From Chlorops oryzae (Eukaryota; Arthropoda; Insecta; Diptera; Chloropidae), in assembly GCA_020466095.1 (NCBI GenBank), contig CM035808.1, forward strand, positions 30,888,959-30,952,958: DNA of 64,000 nucleotides, read 5' to 3'. Both the position numbers and the translations under genes were made by a program. The notes beneath the pieces are model-generated. The model was not told the DNA's origin. It was given only the letters and a program-made list of their open reading frames with translations, and searched no databases. Within the stretch, counting starts at the first letter, position 1; every line of letters begins with the position of its first letter. This document shows positions 10,887-22,035 of this stretch, piece after piece.

Positions 10887-13162
10887 ATGCTGCAAAGTGA
10901 ACCGCTGAGGAGAGTGATTAGAGTATTTACTCTTGCTTTACTCTGCAGCGAACTACAATCGAGTAAGTGGAGTTTTCTTAGACAACTGCAACACATATTT
11001 CGGACCAAATTTTCAATTACTTTTTTTTGATTATTTTATTTCACAAAAAAATCGAATTAAAGAAAAAACTGAATTCATGGGACAAAACATTTAGGGCCGG
11101 CCTTTTAAAGCCCCGTTAATAATATCTCTTGATTATTTCCATTGTTAACCATAGATTGCGTTATTTAAACTGTGGTTAGGTTAGCAAATCAAAAAAGAAA
11201 GCATCGAAAGTAATAAAGAAAAGATAACTAGATAATCGAAAAAGCTCAAGACAGAGCTGAATGTTATACAGGGTGTTCCGTTTGTGAAGGTCAACCGGGC
11301 GGGAGCTGATAGAGGAGGTCAGAACTAACAAAAAATGGATGTTCATTTAGATATTTAATTTTTTCATATTATTTTCAAACAATTTTTTAGACATATGAGG
11401 TAGCAAATTGAAGGAAATCGATGCAGCATTTTGAATAAAATAAAAAATTTTGACACTTTTCATACCAAAATGGCTTCCAAAGTAAAAAAAAATGCAAGTT
11501 TTTTCAGAATTTTTCACTTTGACCGTTTATTTTTCACTCAATGGGTCAAATTTTTACCATCAATTTAATTTTGCTTAAATGCACATACAATTGGCTTTCA
11601 AAATGCATTTAAGTTTTTTTTTTTTCTACGATGAACCATTATCGTGGGAGAGTGTTTTTTCTCGACTTCGAAACTTTAAGGCCCTATAACTCCTCAGGGG
11701 TGCATTTGCCCATACGATTTTTTGTTAGTTATGACTTCCTCTATCAGCTCCCGATCGGTTGACCTTCACAAACGGAACACCCTGTATATGAGCCCTTGAT
11801 TTTGAAAGTGGTAAAAATCTAGTTTTACTTCAGATCTTATTTAATAAGAATTTGACATGAAATAGCTGATAAAGTAGATTTATAAAATTTTTGACTTATA
11901 CCACTTTCATAATCAAGGGCTCATATATATGATGTTTCAAAGCCTTTGACACAATCGCACCTGAAGTTTCTGACATAATTATTTAGGTTATACATTAGTA
12001 TTAATATTTTGCTTACTCAAAAATCTCTTATCAGCAAGAACTAGTAAGTAAGAAGTGCAGTTGTCAAGCTCATTGCCAAGGTCGTATTCATGATAACAAT
12101 TCGATAGACATAAATATTTCATTCTAAAAATATCTTCATATATCTGACGAAAATAATGATTCGATTGAAATCGAGAGCCTATTTTTTTTTATTAGAAATC
12201 AAAAAGTATGAAGAAAATTAGCAAAAGTTGTACTTACCTTTTCAGATCTCATGATACCTTCTACACAAAAGATTCCTGTGGGCGATTTTCTCACCGCAGA
12301 AGAAAACATTTCTCACGCTTCCATAGAAGACTCGAAGTATCACGCTTCAATACGCCTGAAAGCGTTGGACAATAACTTTGGCGAAGGTCACATCTGCAGC
12401 GGAGCGTTGATAGCACCATCAGCGGTCTTAACGGCTGGTGAATGTACTTTCGAGTGAGAAAAAATTTCTATTTCTCCATCGAGTTAATTCCAATCCATTT
12501 CAAAAACCAATTGTTTCATTCTCATAGCTACGTTAGCAACATTCGACGTCATCCGTCGGAGTTGAGAGTCGTCATGGGAACGCAAAATCGTTATCAGCGA
12601 ATGGAGCATACATTGGTCTACGGCGTGACGCATCTATACACACCATCGACGTTCGATTCACAGTCATTACGCGATAATATTGCAATTCTTATGCTTGAGC
12701 GTGATGTCTTTGAAAATTCGTATATCGAACCCGTTGCGATCAGACGCAATAGCTCTATGAAATTTTTGCCCATCGATGTGAAGACGACAAGTTGGTGTTC
12801 CACAAAAGAGGTAGCTACGAATTATTATTTTTATTTGCTGATACTAATAATTCTTGTTTTATTTTTAGGGTGTTCCAATGCCACTTCTCTTGCGTCTTAA
12901 TTTGACCACTTTAAATGATACTCGATTTGACGCTGGAGCTCCTCTTATGGTAAATGGTGAGCTTGTGGGATTGATGTCATTTAGAATTGAAGAGATCACA
13001 CAGAACTCTTCTCCGGTTTATGTTGACACAAAAAAACATCGATGGATTAATGAACAGATCGGTGACGGTACCAATCAAAATAGTTCAATTTGGGGTACAA
13101 TAGCATTTCTACTGTTTACTGCATTTGCTTTTCGAAAATTTGACTTCAAAAGACGAGGGTAG
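10887..13162 (+). CDS. Catalytically dead trypsin-like serine protease homologue, probably membrane anchored, 286 aa
   Basis: Exons 10887-10962, 12246-12453, 12528-12810 and 12869-13162; all borders are GT-AG and frame is kept (phases 1, 2, 0). Exon 1 encodes a signal peptide (RVFTLALLCSELQS). The rest is an S1 chymotrypsin fold. The His-loop, normally Thr-Ala-Ala-His-Cys, reads TAGEC (Glu91 in place of His), Asp144 is kept in RDNIAILML, and the Ser-loop, normally GDSGGP, reads FDAGAPL (Ala211 in place of Ser). Two of the three catalytic residues are lost, so it cannot be an active protease of this type. A hydrophobic stretch at about 262-278 followed by basic residues (RKFDFKRRG) suggests a type I membrane anchor. 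Such homologues usually act as binding or regulatory partners; the partner is unknown. Intron 1 (1.28 kb) carries two transposon remnants. The gene is convergent with the channel gene to its right. Confidence 0.85.
11269..11784. mobile_element. mariner/Tc1-like MITE with ~70-bp inverted repeats, in protease-homologue intron 1
   Basis: Ends CAGGGTGTTCCGTTTGTGAA and its complement, near-identical over about 70 bp, flanked by TA on each side (11267-11268, 11785-11786). No transposase frame. An internal stretch around TGCACCCCTGAGGAGTTATA (complement near 11690-11715) recurs in the smaller element at 62968-63250, so the two are related. Confidence 0.85.
11788..11927. repeat. Short palindromic element (stem about 25 bp)
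   Basis: TGAGCCCTTGATTTTGAAAG near 11789 and CTTTCATAATCAAGGGCTCA ending near 11925 form an inverted repeat around a 90-bp loop, directly beside the mariner-like MITE. Probably an independent miniature element. Confidence 0.6.
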
Positions 13163-13273
13163 GTTTATAAATGAACTGAAAAAAAAAACAAAAACAAAAA
13201 GTTGTGATTACTCTAAGTAGTTAAGGAGCGTTGAAAAATTGTGATATTACATTAATATTACACTATAAGCATT

Positions 13274-13279
13274 AATAAA
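13274..13279 (+). terminator. Poly(A) signal of the protease homologue
   Basis: AATAAA about 112 bases after the stop codon, ahead of the convergent neighbour's 3' end. Confidence 0.55.
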
Positions 13280-13442
13280 TCTGGACATTTATCATAACAT
13301 TTTTATAATTTTTTACAAGGCATTAAGCTCAAATTGATGGGCCCGGGAATAGTTTGCTCCATCTTCATTTCCTTAATAAGTTTCTTCTGTTGATGGGAAA
13401 TGTGTTTTAGTAATGGGGAAAAACGAATCAACATCAAAGTGA

Positions 13443-16400
13443 TCAAACCTTTTTAGTTAAGAAATTGCACAAATAACGCACCACACCGAAGTAGATAATT
13501 TCGTGAACGACAACAAAACTGAAGCCGAAGAAAAAACCAGCCACTCCGGCAAATGAAACTGCAAGAAATAGTCAAAAGTCTGGCAACGATGCGAAAAATT
13601 ATGTTAAGGATAACACAAATTTTTACCATATCTGACGCTTATTTTTGGCCGGAAGCCTTTATCTGTTAGATCAGCTCAAAAAGGGACAGAAGTGCGAAAG
13701 AGGAGGTGGCACGTCAAGCGAGTTTCCTCATACTTATGTAGCTTTGACTTGTTTTGAGAGGAATTTTATATTTTGGGGAAAACCGAAGCTTTGAATTTAT
13801 TACGATCAATCACGCAATGACATTTTGGCAAACTATCGCGAAGTGTCAGATATGGCAATATGTGGAAAAAACTACCCAGTCATGTGTTTGTGATTCCCAA
13901 GCTATCTCTCTGGCAACGCTGTCTACCAATATTGAGTTAATACCCTAGATAAACGTATACGGGCCAAAATTCTTTTTAATGCCTAAAATTCTGTCTCTGT
14001 CAACGAAAATCAGTGTTCGTAAAAGAGCAAATCAAATAAATAACAAAAAAAATTTACCTAAAAATTTATGAATAACGAAATAAAATACTCTAGTCCAATT
14101 GGAAAAAATCGAACATTACCAAACTTCCATCTTGTTTACTCGCAAATTACAGTAACATTGTTGTCTTGTTTGGCAAGACAAGACAAGATAAGACAACAAT
14201 GTTACCGTAATTTGCGAAGGAAAAAAATTTAGTTTTGTTAATCATTGATTTTTTTCAATTCGACTAGAGTATTTTGTTTCGTTATTCATAAATTTTTTGT
14301 TAAAATTAATTTTTTATTACTATGGTTTGCTCCTTCAGAAAAACTGATTTTGATTGACAGGGACAGAAGTGAAGGCATTAAAAAGAATTTTGGCCCATAC
14401 CTGAAATCTCGATCAACATTGAGTTAATTCTGTTTGCCAAAGCATCCACGACAGGCAAGAACAGATCGATTAAAACAGGGCTACTTTTTTTTACAACGTT
14501 TATGTACCTAGAAAAAGCATCAACAAGAAAACGAGGTTTCAAAATAGTTAAAAACGAAATTAAAATTGAGAGTTCTAATTGAAAATACTTTAAAAGAAAT
14601 TAATCCAGTTTTTCAAGGTCTCACACTAAATTGTCCGAAATTTAACCAAGGCTTGGGGCGATAATGATTCTGTTGGACTTCACTTGAATTTCCCCGTGTT
14701 TGAGCTTATTTAAATCATACTTAATAAATCTCAAATCCTAAAAGTGGCAAATAATCGCGATTATGTTATAAATTTGGGGTAAAACATGGCACTACTGAAA
14801 CGACCCACATATAAAGCTAATTTTTTTTATGTCACAATAGACGTATTCTGGTCCTCTATTTCCCTAGAGCCGAAACTCATCAACTTAAGCTATCGTTTTT
14901 GGAAATGTTAGCATTTGCAGCAAATCTTACACCTATTCTCACCAAATAAATCGAAAACATTATAAACGATTGTTGTTCTTAATCGATAAACAGGCCAGTA
15001 TTTTAGTCCAATTATGAATTTTTCGATTCTTGCCGCATTGTCTTTGAAAGTCCTGTTCGGAAAGCGACTATCAGCAAAGCTTTAAAATGAAAAATACCAT
15101 AAATTTAAAAATCTAATAAAAAAAAAAATTCTCCTTTTTGAACTCACTCTGTCCATATCTCCCTCTGGACATCGTACTTGAAAGTAGTACAGTCCGGGGG
15201 GCACTCACAATGACGTCGGACTAGCTTTGGAAAAAAGCCGAGCACACAATTCAATTGCTCAAAAGAGCATTTAGGTATCGAGACTGCCATCAAAAAGCGA
15301 AGAGTTTATGCAATTATATTAATATACGTACATAAGTATATATACAAATATGTATCTTTTAATGATGACAATAGAAAAACTTACAGTTTTCAAAGCTCTC
15401 GAGAAGTTTTACGGAGCAATTACAACGCTCAAGAATTTCGATTTCATGGCATCTTATGAAACAAATGTCCATATTGTAAAGTTGTTGGTTGGTCGGATTA
15501 TTGTAGTTTTTGAGCTCAGGCAATTCATTCGTAGTGAGGCAATTCCTTTTTCTGCGAAAAGAAGAAAAAATCGCCTTAGTACGTAAATATTAATTCGTTA
15601 GAAGAAACGGTAGCGTAGCGAGGGCAGTCGAAGGGGGCAGCCGCCCCGGGCGCCAAATTATATTTCAATTTTTATGAAGGTATGAAATGTCTCGCTACGC
15701 CCCTGATTAGAAAATTGTGTCTATTTACTCTTTTGGTAATTGAAGAAGAATATCCGTGGCTCTAAGTGGGAAAATTTCGAAACTTAGTATTGTTATCGTG
15801 CTGTCATTTCTCCATATTTCCGCCGGAAAGTCTCTTACAGTAACCATTTCCGATTTATTTTTCAAATAAAACTATTGCCAGATTTCTTTGATCAATATTT
15901 GAATGATATTCTTCTTCATATATTCTTTCATATTTACTCTTGTTTTGGTTTCGGGAAGTCGAAGATCCATCCGAAATGTCCAGTCGCTCTCTGTCCGAAC
16001 TAGCACACGGTTGTTTGTCTCATTCATTGGGATTGTTCTTTGGAAACTTAATGAAATAAATGAAAATTGGAAAGTGTTCGGTAGGCGATTTCGTCATCTC
16101 TTACTCATTTGGGTAATGGAAACTATTGAAGACAAAGCATAATCCTTGTTCAGTGAAGAATGGTATTAGAATTTTATTGCAATTAATTTGGGATCTCTTG
16201 AATGTGCAGTTACGAAAAATGTCCTTCGGTGTTATGAAAATCTAAAACAAACATTTTTATCAAATACAGATGATTATTTATTATCGATATTAATGAGATA
16301 CCTACTTCGGTTAGGTTAACTTGAGCATTCGCCTGTCGCATCGTTTCAATCAATTCAACGCAATTCTTTCTGGAGTAATTTCTCAATTGAAATATTGAAG

Positions 16401-18601
16401 AATAAATTTTAATGCATTCAACGATTTCTTCAACTTGGGTTTCTAGTCCGTGAGATTCTTTCCTAAATATTAGCAAGAAAAAAACATTTTAATATTTTGA
16501 GAGAAAATTAATAATTAGGCTTACAATTTGTACGCAAATTCTTTAATTTTGTCATTCCTCCAAATATCATCGGGGCAAACGAAAACACTTGGAAAATCAA
16601 AAACGCGATCTTCTGGAATAAATTCCACAACTGAAAAGTACAAAAGGCATTATATTATAGACAGCCAACACTGTAAAAACACTCTTGGTTAACTTCTCCA
16701 AAAAAAAAGAACGGTTGTGAGACTTACAGACTTTGATTCAGAAAGAAGAAGCAACATCCTTTTATTAGAAAACTCCAATAAGGATATATTCCGAATATCG
16801 GACAGTCAAGGAAAGGATATACAATTTTTAATCGCCACTATATAACATTTAGGTTCTATAGTAAAGAGTTCGAATACTGCAGATCTCAATATACCACTAG
16901 TCTTGTCGGATACCCGATTATCTGATTGAAAAATTTAAACAAGGGTTCCCGGGTTCGCTAAAACCGTAATCACATACATACATACACTGAGTGAACGTAA
17001 CCATGATTTTTTTAAAAGGGCGCATTGTTATTCACAGTCCTTTTAATTTTCGAGCAGAACAAAAATTTCAAAAGAACAATGGTTGAGTCAACAACATTTT
17101 TGGTTGAATTGAAAGGAAATATGTTTAATAACATTTCTTTTCGTTCGGTATATTTCTCATTTGTTTTATAAAATAAGACATATAAGATATGTATTCATCT
17201 TAGAACTTTTCAAGCATTGCGAAAGCAGTCACCAAAACGGAGTGACGAAATCGGATGAAGTCCATCCGATGGCTATTTTTTGGGTCATGTTCAGCAGAGT
17301 GCTCTATGGCCATTTGCTTTGAACGTTAATTAAATTTTTTATGACATTTCTTCTTGTATAGGTATTTTTTTTTGAATTTTTTTAAAAAATATCTTGTCAT
17401 TTCAACTATGTCCGTGGTTGGTTCAACAATTAAAATTTGAATCCATTTTTGAAAATTATCATTTCAATTCAACCTGAAATATGGTTGATTCAAAAGGAAA
17501 ATTTTTTATTTTTTCAACAAGAAAAATTGTTAAAAGTAAAAATATTCCTTGTTGAAGCCGTTTTGTATGTTTTTCCTTTTGATTTAACCAGTTTTCTGGT
17601 TGATTTTTTTCTCTGTGTACAGGTAATCACATTAAGCAAAAATAGCCGGAAATTTCAAAAAGAAGGAACGAAACCATTAAAGGTGGACATTAGGGTGATG
17701 ACTTTTAGTGTTTTTTTCTCCAAAAAAATTTCCTGTATTATAGTTCGATAAACTTTTATTAAAGATGCCATAAAACACTAATTTTAAGGTTATTTGATAA
17801 AAAAAATGTCACGCACCAAGTCATTTGAAAAATTTAATTTTTTTTTTCCAAATTTTGAAGTTAATGTAAGCAGAGTCGCTCCTAGAGGGGTCAAATGTAA
17901 GACCAACTCCCATTATACATTTGACTCCTCTAGGGGTACTGTGGGGTTAGTTAGGACAGTGGGGGGAAAATTCTTAAATAAATTACTTTTGTATGGGAGC
18001 CCCCTTAAGGAGTGGAGATAGGGGAAGGTATGTTTGGATAAATTGTTGGGAATAAAAAAATAATGGTAGTTGGTCCTACATTTGACGCCTCTAGGAGCGA
18101 CTCTGCTTACAGTAACATCAAAAATTTGGGAAAAAATCTAAAATTAAATTTTTCAAATGACTTGGTGCGTGACATTTTTTTTACCAAATAACCTTAAAAT
18201 TAGTATTTTATGAAGTCTTTAAAAGTTCATCGTACTACGATACAGGAAAAGAGTTTCACAAAAATTCATCACCCTAGTGGACATGGCTAAATCGAATCTC
18301 TTGGATCCATCTTGAGTGATCCTTAAGTTAATAGTTCGTATAAACGGAAGTAAATTGAACCACAAAGAAATTTATAAATTTTCTCACCCGTTATTAAAGC
18401 ATTTCGCTTGTATTGATCATAGAAATGGCCAATAATTATGAAACTTATTATGGCCAGAGTTGAAAGGACAATTCGCCAGAAATGTCTGACCTGATGGGGT
18501 CGGCTGCTGTGAAGATATTTTGCACCATTGATGACAGTACGTTCGCAGAAATCATCAAGCGATAATCTTACATTCGCGACAATTAATTGAAAGAAACGCA
18601 T
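13443..18601 (-). CDS. Pickpocket-family DEG/ENaC cation channel, 10 exons, 473 aa
   Basis: Exons (minus): 18601-18388, 16630-16525, 16462-16306, 16241-16105, 16046-15938, 15871-15729, 15551-15385, 15283-15148, 15079-14943, 13558-13443. All junctions are GT-AG, frame is continuous, 1,422 nt total. The cytosolic N-terminus has FCERTVINGAKYL (18-30), where most family members read His-Gly; here it is Asn25-Gly26. TM1 is about 41-60. The extracellular part has FPSVFVCP (84-91), FRNCTF, TEQGLCFVFNS (189-199), a Cys-rich block RCNCS and CECPPDC (370-376). TM2 (436-460) is VSFAGVAGFFFGFSF with the G-x-S selectivity-filter motif at 447-449, followed by EIIYF. Length fits the family. It should form a trimeric, amiloride-type cation channel used in chemo-, mechano- or osmosensation; the stimulus cannot be told. 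Introns 1, 6 and 9 contain transposons, including two foldbacks. Confidence 0.9.
13955..14400. mobile_element. Foldback element (446 bp near-perfect palindrome) in ppk intron 9
   Basis: The left end GTATACGGGCCAAAATTCTT is matched in inverted orientation by the right end ...AATTTTGGCCCATAC. Arms of about 190 bp surround a tighter central palindrome (14141-14217) with CAAATTACAGTAACATTGTT and its complement. The whole element can fold into one hairpin. Related 13-16-bp direct sequences (around ATTGAGTTAAT) lie outside both ends. Confidence 0.8.
15609..15706. mobile_element. Short MITE remnant in ppk intron 6
   Basis: Imperfect inverted ends GGTAGCGTAGCGAGG and TCTCGCTACGCCCCTGA enclose about 100 bp with a GC-rich stretch (GCCGCCCCGGGCGCC). 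Looks like a decayed hAT-type miniature element. Confidence 0.5.
16985..17617. mobile_element. TA-flanked miniature element in ppk intron 1 (CACAGAG family)
   Basis: The right end TTTTTTTCTCTGTG is followed by TA; the left end CACTGAG is preceded by TA. About 140 bp inside (17150-17290, including TCGGATGAAGTCCATCCGAT) recurs inverted at about 62020-62150 in the element at 61645-62431. Same family, diverged copies, no coding capacity. Confidence 0.6.
17691..18276. mobile_element. hAT-type foldback element (586 bp) in ppk intron 1
   Basis: Flanked by perfect 8-bp duplications GTGGACAT (17683-17690, 18277-18284). Terminal sequence TAGGGTGATGA, with arms of about 240 bp that are inverted near-copies (both contain GTCACGCACCAAGTCATTTG and GCAGAGTCGCTCCTAGAG). 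The spacer is about 110 bp. The TAGGG ends and 8-bp duplication indicate hAT mobilisation; the very long arms are unusual. Confidence 0.85.
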
Positions 18602-18629
18602 TTCGATTGTGTTCGTTTTCGAGAACTTC

Positions 18630-18663
18630 TGATGTCAAAGAGAAATCAAATATCCTTTTTATA
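18630..18663 (-). promoter_or_regulatory. Core promoter of the pickpocket gene
   Basis: On the minus strand CTATAAAAAGG has its first T at 18663, and an initiator-like ATCAGA has its A at 18630, 33 bases downstream and about 29 bases before the start codon. Reasonable TATA-Inr spacing with a very short leader. Confidence 0.45.
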
Positions 18664-19680
18664 GAAAAAGGAAATTTCAAAAATAGAATCACTCTTTTTA
18701 TTCCATTACAGTCAATTCACATGCATGTATAAACTCGAATGCTTTTTTCCCATTATCTAAACATGAAAACATAAAAGCTCCATACTTAAATAATAATTCA
18801 GTGATTTTAGCAAGCACGACTTAATTGCTTTTCGTTAGTGGAAATTCAATTATCTGTTTATTCTTTTACGGATTAATGCCACAAACATGTTCGAAATGTG
18901 TTAATTAACCATTAAAATGGTCATAATAACATTGTTCGCCAAATTGAAGCAACGTCGACACCACACAGCCGATATCTATAGACACTCTTGTTGACCTTTC
19001 CGCGAAGTAATCGAACACGATTGTACATGAAATGCGATATTACTACAAAGTTTTGACTTGCCAAAAAAAAAAAAAAAACAATGAATATTGTGTTGGGGAC
19101 AAAAATGTTTTTTTTGGACATGCTCAACATTTAGCTAATATAAAATATTGGAGCTGTGAAAATGTTCATAATATTTTTTTATTTTTTATTTTTATTTTTA
19201 TTTTTATTTGAAGAAGCTCTCTTGTTGAGGATGAAAATTTCAACAAAACCGTTCGATATCGTTGAAGTTAGTTTCGTTGAACGATGAAAATAATATAATA
19301 AGCTCTTAAAGTGCAAGAAAGATGTAAGACTCACCAATTGGTTGGTTTGTGCTATGTCCATCCATAAAAACTAAACTATATAAAAATTTAAAACTTGATC
19401 GCAAATAATAGTATAGTAGGTATTTAACAATAGGTCCTACTGTTGTACTAATGCAAGCACTACGGGAATAGTACATGCAGTTATAGATCTTTAACACCTC
19501 GGGTCAGATATTGAATTGCTGGTCAAATAAGAATTCTTTTGACCAAGATTCAATTTGAGTTTCTTTTATTGTTTAAAAAGAAGAAAATATATATATCTCG
19601 GAGCTGTAAACGATTGAGCCTTTTTGAATAAATCAGTGAATCTTTCATAGAGCTAATGGTGATTTACGAATAAATTTCAT
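18664..19680. other. Intergenic AT-rich sequence
   Basis: No gene recognised. Short minus-strand open frames at 18921-19130 and 19179-19497 lack motifs; a GTGAGT donor-like site near 19335 (minus) is isolated. Confidence 0.35.
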
Positions 19681-19957
19681 CCTGATTATGTATGACAACT
19701 ATACTCAAACCAATTATAATTTGAAGACAATTTGCATTATTTAATATGTATTATTTTTAACAACTAGCTTGACAAATAGTTAGCTTTCAGTTGTGCTGTA
19801 AATTTATACTGTTATGGAAGTCAAGGAATGTAATTTCTAGTTGTGAGAACTCTCAAAATCATGTAATATACTAGTTTTGGTTTTTAAATATAGTCAGTTT
19901 AGTTGTGTTGTCTTCAAGTAGACTAGAGTGAAATGGTTGTAAATACATAACCAGGGC
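19681..19957. mobile_element. MITE family 1, copy 2 (uninterrupted)
   Basis: Ends CCTGATTATGTAT and ATACATAACCAGGGC. It aligns with 4910-5727 along its length, without the nested insertion. The comparison defines the empty site of that insertion. Confidence 0.75.
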
Positions 19958-20002
19958 ATTAATTTGAACACAAAATTTGCATTGAATCAAAATTTGAATG
20001 CA

Positions 20003-20192
20003 TTCTTTCGGATTAAAAACTTTGAGGATCGTAGTCTTCAACTCGGTTTAAGAGCTTCGAAAGTTTAATAATTCGAATTTAATCTTTCATATTAAATTAA
20101 TAAACTCTCCTGAAGACTATCATATGGAAGTTTAAACTTTCAAAAACTTAAAACTAGGTTGAAGACTATGAGCCAGAAAGAATTTAATTATT
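20003..20192. repeat. Imperfect palindrome, about 190 bp
   Basis: ATTCTTTCGGATTAAAA and CGTAGTCTTCAACTCGGTTT on the left are matched inverted by AAACTAGGTTGAAGACTATG and AGAAAGAAT on the right. Probably a miniature foldback element. Confidence 0.55.
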
Positions 20193-20864
20193 TTTTCATA
20201 TTCACTTGTTGTCAAATTTATCTACTAACAGGGTAACAATTCGTCTGGCATTTCTTTCCTTTTTATACAGGAAGCTCCGTACTAAGGTGCTTTTCTTTAT
20301 AGGGTTATTAGAGGTTGTCAACGTGTAAGATGGGGGGTCTTCAATGTAATCGAGAGGAGTTATATGAGAAAGAAATAAATTTCCAGTAGTTTCAGAAAGT
20401 AGTTTTTTCCGCCCGAATGGTTCATTTCATAAAAAAAATATGTTTTATGCAGTTTATCAGCCAATTACCTACCAGTCCTTTTTACGCGTATACAATTTTC
20501 TTTTACTTATTTGCAGTTTTAAAAATATTTGCCGTCAAAGCGAAAATTTCGAAATTTTCTTTACATTTTTTACTTTGGGAGTCATTTTGGTATGAAAAAA
20601 GTCTTATTTAATTATAACATAATTTTCAAATCTTGTCCCGAATCTGCAGTAAATTTCCTTTAAAACCGCGGACCATATGTCATAATTTATTTGCGGTCTT
20701 ACCCAGGAAAAGTGTCTGTCACAAAAATCTTAAAATTACGTACCTACTCTAAAATCTGAATTTTTTGAGAAATTGCAATGAAATTCAGTTTGAATTGTTC
20801 GATAACAGTGAGCACGTTAAATCTTAACATCAAAAAAGCTCTCTCAATGTTAACGCAACGTTAA
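20193..20864. other. Intergenic sequence, no feature recognised
   Basis: AT-rich, short open frames only. Confidence 0.35.
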
Positions 20865-21622
20865 CCCTGTAGGAGATTGGGGTAAATTGGAGCTCTAGCG
20901 AGTAGTCCTCGAGTATAGGCAAAAGAACCAGTGCACGAGTATAGATACCGAGAGTAGAGACTAACTAGTGGCACGGTAAACGAGACGCCTACAGTTCAAT
21001 TTTGCTTCAACGTTAATGTAACAGCGTAGCAAACCTTAAGTCAGATAACTCGATAGTGTGATGGAAGTTTGTTGGCTTAGAAATCTGAAGGGCGCGAGTT
21101 CGATCCCCGTCGTAGGCGAAAAAAATTTGGAAGAATAGTAAAATTCAAAAATACAAAAAATTGAAAATAAAATACACATGGCTTGTCTGACTCGCCATTG
21201 GTCCATTGACGTCTCAGAACTTGTTCAAATATTTGTATGAATTTAGAACCCCTTTATTTATTTTTTATTTGCATTTTTTTCTTCTTAATATTTAATTTTC
21301 AATAACTAATCCAAAAAAAAAAATTCGCTTTTGCGAGAATCGAACCCCGGTCTTCCAGGGCGTGCGGCGAATGCTCTACCCATGCGCTACATCAGCCCGA
21401 GCCGTTGCCTTTGCTAGTAACGTAGCATATCAAATGTACTTGATTGGTCCCATAATCTCTGCTTCCACACTACTTCAAACGCGAGTAGAGATTTTTCAAT
21501 GACAGCACAATGTTAAAATCATCAGTTGAATGCATTGTGGAGGAAATTAATGGCGAGTATTACTGGGTACATTAACGAGTACTCTTAGACCATACCCTGG
21601 AGTACTCCAATCTTCTACAGGG
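20865..21622. mobile_element. hAT-type MITE carrying two tRNA-like sequences
   Basis: Ends CCCTGTAGGAGATTGG and the complement CCAATCTTCTACAGGG, flanked by 8-bp near-duplications AACGTTAA (20857-20864) and AATGTTAA (21623-21630). Inside are two segments with RNA polymerase III B-box-like sequence: GAGTTCGATCCCC near 21095 (plus strand) and GGGGTTCGATTCTC at about 21334-21347 (minus strand). They point toward each other, each followed by an A/T-rich stretch. No transposase. Confidence 0.65.
21324..21400 (-). pseudogene. tRNA-like sequence (degenerate) inside a MITE
   Basis: The minus strand reads TAGCGCATGGGTAGAGC, a good A-box/D-arm, then after about 30 bases CCGGGGTTCGATTCTCG, a good B-box/T-arm. 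The anticodon stem and acceptor stem do not pair properly, so it is not a working tRNA. It is more likely tRNA-derived sequence captured by the surrounding element. Confidence 0.5.
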
Positions 21623-22035
21623 AATGTTAAAGCTTTGAGGCACAGTAATGCCAACTTGAGGGCTTTTTTCCCTCTGCTAGAAGAAGCTGACAAATTGTTA
21701 AAATTATTCGCATTCAGTTGTGAATAAATTTCGGGACTGTTTCATATTATTGGAAAAAATATTAGAAAATAATGCCGATTTAAATCATTTGCATTATTTT
21801 TTTTTTTAGCTATTTAATTAAATTTTATAAAAATTAAATATACTTATGTATATAATCGCAAATAGTCTAAATTAAATAGATTAGTTTTTGATTATTTTTT
21901 AAGAAATCTCGATATTTTTCATTTATTAGAAATAAAATCGCTCATTATGAACGTATTTCCAGTAGGGCAGGGCTGACTTGATTTCATCATTATTAATCAA
22001 TTAATCAATAGATCTCGTTTAAATACTCATTACAC

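Noticed and set aside
21040..21118. A functional tRNA gene ending in GAGTTCGATCCCC
   Set aside because: Only the T-arm-like part is good; no D-arm, anticodon stem or acceptor pairing at tRNA distances.
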